A DNA stretch of 64,000 bases from Schistocephalus solidus. Taxonomy: Eukaryota > Platyhelminthes > Cestoda > Diphyllobothriidea > Diphyllobothriidae. The stretch covers positions 1 to 64,000 of the forward strand of contig WEDG01005356.1 of assembly GCA_017591395.1 (NCBI GenBank), read 5' to 3'. The first letter of the stretch is position 1. Each line of letters opens with the position of its first letter. This document shows, piece after piece, positions 57,430 through 64,000 of the stretch. The notes under the pieces are model-generated. The model was not told where the DNA came from and ran no database searches. It saw nothing but the letters and a program-made list of their open reading frames with translations. The translations under genes and the position numbers were made by a program.

Positions 57430-58560
57430 CCGCTGACAAACTTCGAATCTGTGCTGCCTTCTCTGCCGGTGGCAATGCTGCTCTGGGCACACATCAGTAT
57501 CCCCTGCCTGTGCCGGAAGATTTTTCTGCTCAGCTAAATGGTGGAAATATTTTTGCCAAGCTCGATCAATCTGACACAAAACTCCCAATCCAGGTATCCG
57601 AAGAATCTCGGAAACTTCTGACCATTTACACTCATCATGGTTTGTTTCACTTCACCTGCTTGCCATTTGGTGATATGACTGGCCTGTCGATCTTCCAGAA
57701 AACCATAGAAACCGTGCTGACGTGCACCGGAAGTGCCGCTGCCTATCTGAATGAGATCATCATCAATGGCTCAAATCCAGATGAGTTTTGCAACGGCTGG
57801 AGACCATCCTCAGCCGAATTAAGGACTATGGCTTCCGCCTGCATCTGGAGATGTGCAATTTTTTCATGCATTCTGTGAAATACCTTGGGTTCGTAATCGA
57901 CGGTCACCACCCAGATCTGGATAACATAGACGTCATTAAGCAGATGTCTCTGCCAAAGGATGTAAATTCCTCACGCCCTTTCTTGGTCTCATGAGTCACT
58001 ACAGCTCGTTTCTCCCGGATATGCACCGCCTTGGTTAAACGATGAATGAACTACTCAAGAAAGGGGTCAAATAGGCTTGATCTCGAGAATGTCGAAAAGC
58101 TTTTGACGAAGTGAAAACAATGTTGTGCGCTGACTTACTGCTTACACACTTAGACCCCGATCTGAAGATTGCCGTTGCAGCGGACGCATCTAACTATCGA
58201 ATGGGCGCCTTCATTTCACACATCTTTCCCGACAACGCAGAAAAGGCTATTTATCATGTAGCATGATCAATAACATCTATGGAACGCTACTAAGGAGAGA
58301 TCAAGAAGGAGGCCTTGGCTATCATCTTCGCCATTAAGGAAGTTTCAAAAGGTGCTTTATGAACATCATTTCACTCTTCTAACGGAAAAAAGGCCTCTTC
58401 TTGAATTTATCGGCTCAAAAAGGCATTCTTGTGTACTCGGCAAATCCTCTTCAGCGATGGGTTACTATGCTCCTAGGCTAAGACTTCGATATAGGTTACC
58501 AGTGGACCACATAAATAGGCCAGGCAGACGCACTCTCACGGTAAATCAATTCGTGGACTA
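57430..58560 (+). pseudogene. Gypsy reverse transcriptase and RNase H remnant
   Basis: 57,510-57,878 holds RT text 'FAKLDQSD' (the first catalytic block) and 'LFHFTCLPFGDMTG'. The catalytic 'YLDDI' is 'YLNEI' here, so both essential Asp residues are lost. 57,788-57,994 carries 'SVKYLGFVIDG'. RNase H follows from about 58,100 ('IAVAADASNYRMGAFIS'), with stops. Confidence 0.85.
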
Positions 58561-58583
58561 ACGAGCCTGAGGACACAGTCATC

Positions 58584-59879
58584 ATGTCCGTCTCCGTTGA
58601 GTCAGAGGTGCACAGTCTGCATACGGATTCTATTCCGGCACTCCCTGTTAATTTTGAGGAAGTCCGAAACGCAACCCAACAGGATCCACAGTTGAGACAA
58701 CTCATTAAGTATCATCACACTCAGTGGCCCGCAAACCTTTCAGGAGAATTGCAGCAGTTATACCAAAGCACACATTCCCTGTCCACCGTTAACGACTGTA
58801 TCCTGTTCTACGAACGTGTCGTTGTCCCGCAGAAACTAAAATCAAGGGTCCTGAGGCAGTTTCATACTGGACATCCTGGCATCAATCACATGAAGGCTCT
58901 CGCTCGCAGTTATTTGTACTGGCCTCGCACGGACCGATAATTCAAACAGTTGGCCCGAACTTGCACAAAATAAGCCCTTGCATCAAAAGCGCCAACGAAG
59001 AGTACACTCTAGGCATGGCTTGTCCCACAGGCCCCGCGGTCCAGGGACCACATTGATTATGCTCGACCGATCAGTGGCTTAAACTTCCTTATCACCGTCG
59101 ACGCGTACAGCAAATAAGCAATCGTCCTACTCCTGGAACGCACGACAGACGGAGCCATAATGAACGCTACTCGGCGACTGTTCAGCCGACTTGGTTGTAT
59201 CGAAACTTTGGTAAGCGATAATGGAGGGCAGTTTACATCAGCCGCCTTCGCCCGATTCTGCTAGCTGTTAGGCATTCAGCACTGGCATTCGCCAACATAA
59301 TACCGGCAGTCCAACATACATGGTGAATGATTCGTTGACACATTCAAGTGGGCTCTCGAAAAGGCAAAAGGGGAGGGGACTACGGAAGAAGTTCTTAAAA
59401 TATTCCTCCTGAACTATTGGGCGACGACAAACTCGAACGCCCCAAACGGTCCTTCTCCTGCAAAAGCTTTGATGCAGAGAAAGCTTCACACGTAATTTGA
59501 CGTAATTCATCCACTTCCACCTCTAGGTATTGGTGATGAAACAGTCCATCCAAAACCGATGGAAAGGCAATTCAACCGATGCCCCGGCCCAAAGCAAAGG
59601 TTGTTCCATCTGGATGAGATGGTTTTGGCGAAGGTTTACAAGAAAAATCAGGAAAAGTGGACGCTTGGGCGTGTTCACCGAAAGTGCGGTGACGTAATAT
59701 GCAGGATTTGGGTCGGATTAGACATTTGGGTACGCCACGCCAATCAGCTGAAGCACACCGAATTCACTGACGCGGCAAATCCAAGTCCAAACCTATCTCT
59801 GGAATTACTGCTAAACATATTCCATTTGCCGGAAAGCAAGTCCAGAACCCACAGCAAGCCAATCTCCTTAACCTTTTAA
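58584..59879 (+). pseudogene. Gypsy integrase remnant
   Basis: 58,584-58,940 carries the N-terminal zinc-binding HHCC region end ('HTGHPGINHMKALARSYLYW'). The catalytic core follows with 'DHIDYARPISGLNFLITVDA', then 'SDNGGQFTS', broken by several stops. 59,559-59,879 is the C-terminal domain. Frames must be switched at least twice. Confidence 0.85.
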
Positions 59880-59905
59880 ACGATCGAGCCGAACACGAAC
59901 AAAGA

Positions 59906-60204
59906 TGGGAGGAGGCACCCTAACCGACTCGCGCGCATGCCGCCCTGACCTACTCCCAGGCGAAACTAGCAATTTGCGGACATGCCGTGTGCGTGGTGGT
60001 CGCGCAAGCTGCCGACAGGATGATCGCCGATCGTCGTCCGACCTTGAACATGCTCCTACGTTCTTGGTTGAAACTAAAGGTGGATGTTAGCATAAGGCAA
60101 TACACTACTATTCTTCCACCCTTGCTGTTAAGTTTTCCTTTGCGTATTCGCTAGACTGCGCTGTTCGACGGGCGACCATCAAGGATTGTGGCCAGACCAT
60201 ATCA
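59906..60204 (+). repeat. Ty3/gypsy 3' LTR
   Basis: Starts TGGGAGGAGGCACC and ends GACCATATCA; 299 bp. It differs from the 5' LTR by numerous substitutions and small indels. Confidence 0.9.
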
Positions 60205-60209
60205 ATTAA

Positions 60210-60879
60210 GGTATTCCAGGTTTGCGGACGAAACAACTGCAGCAAAATGCGTTAGGTCGTCGACCAGAGTCACCGACGCACTTTTGTTTTATTTGCCTTT
60301 TAACTTTGAATACTTTTTGATGGTCAATAAATGCTCAAATATACTACTTATTTTTAAATGCTCAATCAAATTTTTTCATCTTCTCCCTAAAAAACTGAAG
60401 GCTTGCAGACTCTGTCGTGGGCAACGTTTGTTATGGGGGTAATGGCGAGGCTGAAATAAGCAATGCTGGACTAACTTAGGCAGCCCAGCCCTCAGTCATA
60501 CAAAAAAGTTCAAAAAATGAGCGAGCCATGAGATGCTTGCTTGCGTATATCGCTTGGAACCTCCCCCTCTGTGCGAATAAATTTCAGAAACTCCGTTTAA
60601 ATATTGTATTAGCAGTAGCCATCGAAAGGCGGTTACTATGATAGTCATGTCTAAAGCTGAAGGTAATAAGATTTCGAAAAACTGGAATAAACCCTTATTT
60701 TTTATCATTCCATTCGTTTGGATGCTTTGCCGTAAACTTCGTTTTCTGTTCATATGTTTGCAAACAACTGATGACGTTACTCGGTAATGGTGACACAAAC
60801 CGAAATTCAGGCTCTTGGTAAGGATTTAACACAAGCATTCAACTACATCAAATGCTGCCAGTCGTCAGGATAGAAGGTT
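60210..60879. other. Gene-free stretch inside the GRK intron
   Basis: AT-rich; the longest frame (60,798-60,496, -) has no family resemblance. Confidence 0.4.
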
Positions 60880-61962
60880 TGAAGAACGTTACTTCAAATA
60901 CTTTCGTTTCGGAAATCATCATCGAACCAAAAGAACAGAGCTCTTACGTATGTTTTTCCCACAGATTCTCGTTTGCGGCCAGTTCAACCACATTCAGATA
61001 AATGGGTTTTGCCTCAAAGCATTCCTGATTACAAACACGCAATTAAGGAAGCGTTTCAGTATATGAAGGGTTTTTCAAACGCATCCAGTATTTTCTCCCA
61101 AGCATCTTATCCCACTCTTTTACAGAAAAAAATGCTTTTAGTCCTTGGTAAAACTTTTGATACTTAAGTTAGAGTATATGCGTTTTGTCATTTAGGTTGT
61201 AGCGGTTCCTTAAGAAATTTGGTATACTACACTCCAAACAGTGATGAGAAGACAAACCTTTATAAGCTCAGAGCGTTTTTCATTGTCTAAGAATTTGCTC
61301 CCGAATAAGGAAATAGAGTCAAGTTTATCGAAAAGACTTTCGGAGGTTAGAAAACGCGTAAAATAGCGCAACCCACCCTTATCTATTCTGGAAGGATATA
61401 CTCTGTCAGAATATGCTAACTTACTAGATGTTAATAAAATAAAAGCACTGAAAGTCTTATCTCCATCTGTGGGTTCAAGTGAATGGTTGCGTTTTGTATA
61501 ACGTATTATTAAGTACGCTGTATGCTCAGCCTTTCGTCTAAGAGCCGTGACTAACCTATTCCGTTTTACAGTGCGGGTGGAGCAATAGACACAAGGTGTT
61601 GCCTAGGCGTAGAAAGTGAGCATTCGGTCATTTTAAAGGGGCCAAATGAAGAGGTTTATACGACCATATTTTCTTTACAAATAACAGCATCTCTTTGGTT
61701 ATATTTTAACAGAAATTCCGATTGCTATGGTCTAATTTATTATCTTTTATCTAGTTATGAGGATGTTGAGCGGGTTCCTGTGGGTGTTATTTTGTTTCAG
61801 CTATTGACCTGGCGCGGTAATAAGTGGTATTTTGACACTAATACTAAAAACACGGAAGTTATCTTTCCCTCTGAACGCATGAAAAACCCAAGGCTTTCAG
61901 CGCACATAACATCTAGCGATAGAGAAAAGATATTGCGGGTGTGGTCGTGGAGTTATTCGTAG
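60880..61962 (+). CDS. Unrecognised multi-exon gene or remnant, antisense in GRK intron
   Basis: Four open segments follow each other. A: up to 61,147 ('SDKWVLPQSIPDYKHAIKEA', ending 'MLLVLG'). B: 61,196-61,221, after a 48-nt GTAAAA...TTTAG intron that keeps phase. C: 61,292-61,495, after a 70-nt GTATAC...TAAG intron that also keeps phase ('NKEIESSLSKRLSEVRKR', then 'LEGYTLSEYANLLDVNKIKA'). D: 61,572-61,962, after 'ttccgttttacag', 130 uninterrupted codons ('GVESEHSVILKGPNEEVYTT', 'VILFQLLTWRGNKWYFDTN') to a TAG. Against a working gene: an in-frame TAG at 61,364 in C, and C to D joins out of phase by one base. Reading B straight on also needs a one-base slip in a T5 run. No family is recognised; composition is that of a globular protein. 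Confidence 0.45.
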
Positions 61963-61976
61963 GGAGAAACCCCAAT

Positions 61977-62147
61977 AGCGTTACCAATAAGCCATAGTTC
62001 TGTGAGGTCTGTGGATATCAGCAGCTGAGATCTAGATAGCAGAGCGAAGGAATAAGAATCTGAGCGTTACCAATAAGCCATAGTTTGTGAGGTCTGTGGA
62101 TATTAGCAGCTGAGATCTAGATAGCAGAGCGAAGGAATAAGAATCTG
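61977..62147. repeat. Tandem duplication, 86 bp x 2
   Basis: 'agcgttaccaataagccat' starts at 61,977 and again at 62,063; the copies (86 and 85 bp) differ at two positions. It lies just after the stop of segment D above. Confidence 0.95.
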
Positions 62148-62690
62148 AATTAAAGCAGACGAATGACATTTGAAACTGCAAAGTCTGTTGGTTTTAGGTT
62201 TCAAACAGAAGGTACTACGGATTAGAGAAAAAGTACGGGTAAACTGGAGCGGCTCCATCCGAAAATTTCCAAAAGACATTTAAAGACCTCATTGCCACCC
62301 ATGCGAAGAAAGTTTAAGTGAGACGCAGAAATAAGAACGCCTCAGTAAGACTCAACTTGAATTCCAAAATGAATACCCATATCCGTGTTCAAAGCCTAAA
62401 AATTAAACCTACTGTATTACGTGCTGCCACACCTACTTCCTGCACAATGGTCATCAGGAGCTCGATAAAAGGGGATTCTCATTTAAAACATTAAACAAAC
62501 AGCGGCGCCCAGGGTTTAGGTCAGTAGGGGAAAAGAGAAAGACGCAGTCCTACCTATTTCCTGGAAATCGTTTACCAACTGTATTCAAGATACATCCGGT
62601 GGCAGGCCTCAGCCTTAACGGAGATGCTTAGACAATTTAGTTTTCAAGCAGCTTGCAGGAAAAATATGATACACTTGGAATCTTACCCAC
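62148..62690. other. GRK intron, right end
   Basis: No element recognised. It ends at the donor side of the GRK exon: GTGGGT (62,690) or GTAAGA (62,686). Confidence 0.5.
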
Positions 62691-63104
62691 CTCAATGCCT
62701 TTCTTTACTGCCAAACCATCGCGCGATTTACTGTAGAGCTCCAGACGGTTAGGAAAGAGACGAAGAAATTTGCGTTGCCAGGTCTGAAAAAAGGGACCGA
62801 CGAGTTTTAGCACATCTCCTTCCATGATGCAGTCAGAATCTGCCAGGGAGACTTGGGAGTGTGGATCGGAGTGAATGGTGCCGGCGGCAGTTTCCGCATT
62901 ATCTCCACCTCCGCCACCGCTACCGCCGGCGGAGGTCGAAGTACTGTGGGCAGTGGTGGAGCGCGATTTTGGACGTCGTTTGTTGTCCATACGGTCAACG
63001 TCCTGGTTAACGACATCAAATACTGTCTCCCCGATCTCCAGCTGCCAGCGCTCAGAGACGACCACAGGGAAATCTCTGTAGGGTTCCTGATCGCTCTCCG
63101 TCAA
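62691..63104 (-). CDS. GRK2: GRK2/3-like receptor kinase, RH end and PH start
   Basis: The acceptor 'ctttttttgcctcaag' ends at 63,105, and the exon starts 'LTESDQEPYRDFPVVVSERW'. This matches the stretch after the kinase domain in GRK2/3, where the RH (RGS-homology) fold closes with 'SERWQ.E..ETVFD..N...DR'. About 45 Ser/Gly-rich residues follow (a 'GGSGGGGGDN' insert absent in vertebrates), then the PH domain begins: 'DCIMEGDVLKLVGPFFQTWQ' and 'RKFLRLFPNRLE'. Splicing in phase to 49,071 needs the GTGGGT donor at 62,690; the stronger-looking GTAAGA four bases on would shift the frame. The kinase domain must lie beyond 64 kb. The call as GRK2/3 type rather than GRK4/5/6 is firm because of the PH domain. 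Confidence 0.88.
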
Positions 63105-64000
63105 CTTGAGGCAAAAAAAGAAAGAGCGGGGCGTGTTAGGTGAGGGTGCTTGCGTTAGTACACGTGTAAAGTGCGCACAGCGCTTGCTGAGTGACTCTGG
63201 AGGGGTGAGGGAGAGGTGAACACAAACACGCTTAGAGGCACTACTTAACACTCGAGGAGTTGTGGCGTAAAACCAAGTAGATAAGAACGTTAAAAACGGC
63301 TGACTCAGAAGCATTTGAAACGGAAAACAAAGGAAAAAGACCAAAACAAAAATAATCAAAATTGCCTCTAATTCTTCCGTTAATAGAGGTCCACGGAACA
63401 CAAATTATAAAACTGCAAATAAATGAGCATTTAAGCAAGGTAAAGTTCTAGCACATATGACAACTAAAGCAAAAGCGTTCTCTTAAATTCATTTACGGTC
63501 GTTGTTTTATACCTTAGTACAATAATATGAGGCTAATACCAAAGACTTTACACCGTTTAGAATAATCCAAATACATTAAATGGTAGAGTGGATCCAAAGG
63601 TAAATGTCATTAAGACATATATTAAACACCTACTTCAACACAGGCTTGTAAGCAGTTAACTCGTATGCAGGCTTCGCAAACACTCACAGAAATACAAAAG
63701 GCAATTGAATGTGGTCCTTATAATGCGAAAGTTTCTGCATTGTGCCTGACGTAGTTTGTCCCTGTTGAAGCTTTAAAATTTCTCTTTAGTATCCACGCCT
63801 AAATTAACCTGGTAGATTTTCGAACCATTTCAGAAAACGGCTTAAGTTTCGGGCATAATGACTTTGTACTCCCTTATAGTTCCAAAGGTACACAAAGCTC
63901 ATTGCTGATGAAGACGGCAGGATTTCGCTACGTGTTGTAGTTTAAATGAGTGGCCAACTGCTGGTCTAAGAGTCAGGCTGCACTGGTTCATTCTTAACAC
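63105..64000 (-). other. GRK-like gene, intron towards the kinase exons
   Basis: Open - frame text 63,401-63,105 is intronic: it is hydrophobic and ends in the T-rich acceptor. No further GRK exon is recognised up to the window edge. Confidence 0.55.

Larger units (their letters stand above)
55653..60209 (+). mobile_element. Complete, decayed Ty3/gypsy LTR retrotransposon
   Basis: Two LTRs of 294 and 299 bp flank an internal region with gag, RT, RNase H and integrase remnants in gypsy order. The element is bordered by a 5-bp target duplication ATTAA (55,653-55,657 and 60,205-60,209). Many stops and frameshifts interrupt it, and the LTRs have clearly diverged, so the insertion is old. It lies antisense to the GRK-like gene, inside its intron. 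Confidence 0.93.

Noticed and set aside
61222..61291. A single uninterrupted ORF through 60,880-61,962
   Set aside because: Requires a one-base slip in a T-run, reading through a TAG and another frame change; two short phase-keeping introns explain part of it better.
62853..63143. + frames of 96 and 68 codons
   Set aside because: Antisense shadows of the GRK exon, caused by its Ser/Gly-rich linker.

Overview
This window is eukaryotic and reads as flatworm DNA, most likely a tapeworm of the diphyllobothriidean type (Spirometra, Schistocephalus and relatives). The assignment is an inference. It rests on GT-AG introns from 37 nt to over 13 kb, on very dense decayed retroelements, and on a non-LTR retrotransposon family whose reverse transcriptase is followed by C-terminal C2H2 fingers, an arrangement I associate with these worms. 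It also rests on Penelope-like elements and a tRNA-derived SINE carrying a hammerhead ribozyme motif, a type known from schistosomes. There are no prokaryotic operons, rRNA genes or CRISPR arrays. Real genes occupy a small part of the window, in short exons that simple ORF lists miss or show in the wrong frame.

Genes. (1) + strand, 5,404-7,367: three exons of a small protein with a CPxC...Cx4C zinc-binding motif like the N-terminus of USPL1; the splice phases agree only if a frame change inside exon 2 is explained. (2) - strand, 32,106-29,614: three phase-compatible exons of a MICOS Mic26/Mic27 (APOO/APOOL) family protein, with a possible further exon near 39.7 kb. (3) - strand, 63,104-46,734: the last three exons of a GRK2/3-type G-protein-coupled receptor kinase (end of the RH region, the PH domain, and a long low-complexity tail); the kinase exons lie beyond 64 kb. 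(4) + strand, about 60,880-61,962: an unrecognised multi-exon gene or gene remnant, antisense inside the 13.6-kb GRK intron.

Mobile DNA by region. 0.1-4 kb: a decayed CR1/Jockey-like LINE (-) between two copies of a roughly 390-bp repeat. 4-5 kb: a diverged repeat pair. 9-28.6 kb: mostly one LINE family, comprising a nearly full-length decayed copy (-, 28.6-24.3 kb), an internally deleted copy (+, 14.4-16.0 kb), two isolated zinc-finger 3' ends, and blocks of 370-590-bp tandem repeats that lie on the 3' side of each finger region; a solo or 3' LTR sits at 16.1-16.5 kb. 32.2-32.75 kb: Penelope reverse transcriptase (-) abutting Penelope GIY-YIG endonuclease (+). 33.5-33.8 kb: a long (TCC)n tract. 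35-36.6 kb: SINE copies and a Penelope endonuclease fragment. 39.97-45.56 kb: a mosaic of modules separated by (TA)n tracts: inverted and tandem hammerhead SINEs, a 977-bp near-perfect palindrome, a direct-repeat module, a satellite of about 353 bp, and another SINE. 55.66-60.20 kb: a complete but decayed Ty3/gypsy element with both LTRs and an ATTAA target duplication, antisense in the GRK intron.

The genes do not form a pathway; they are independent eukaryotic genes in a repeat-rich stretch. The most unusual region is 40-45.6 kb.
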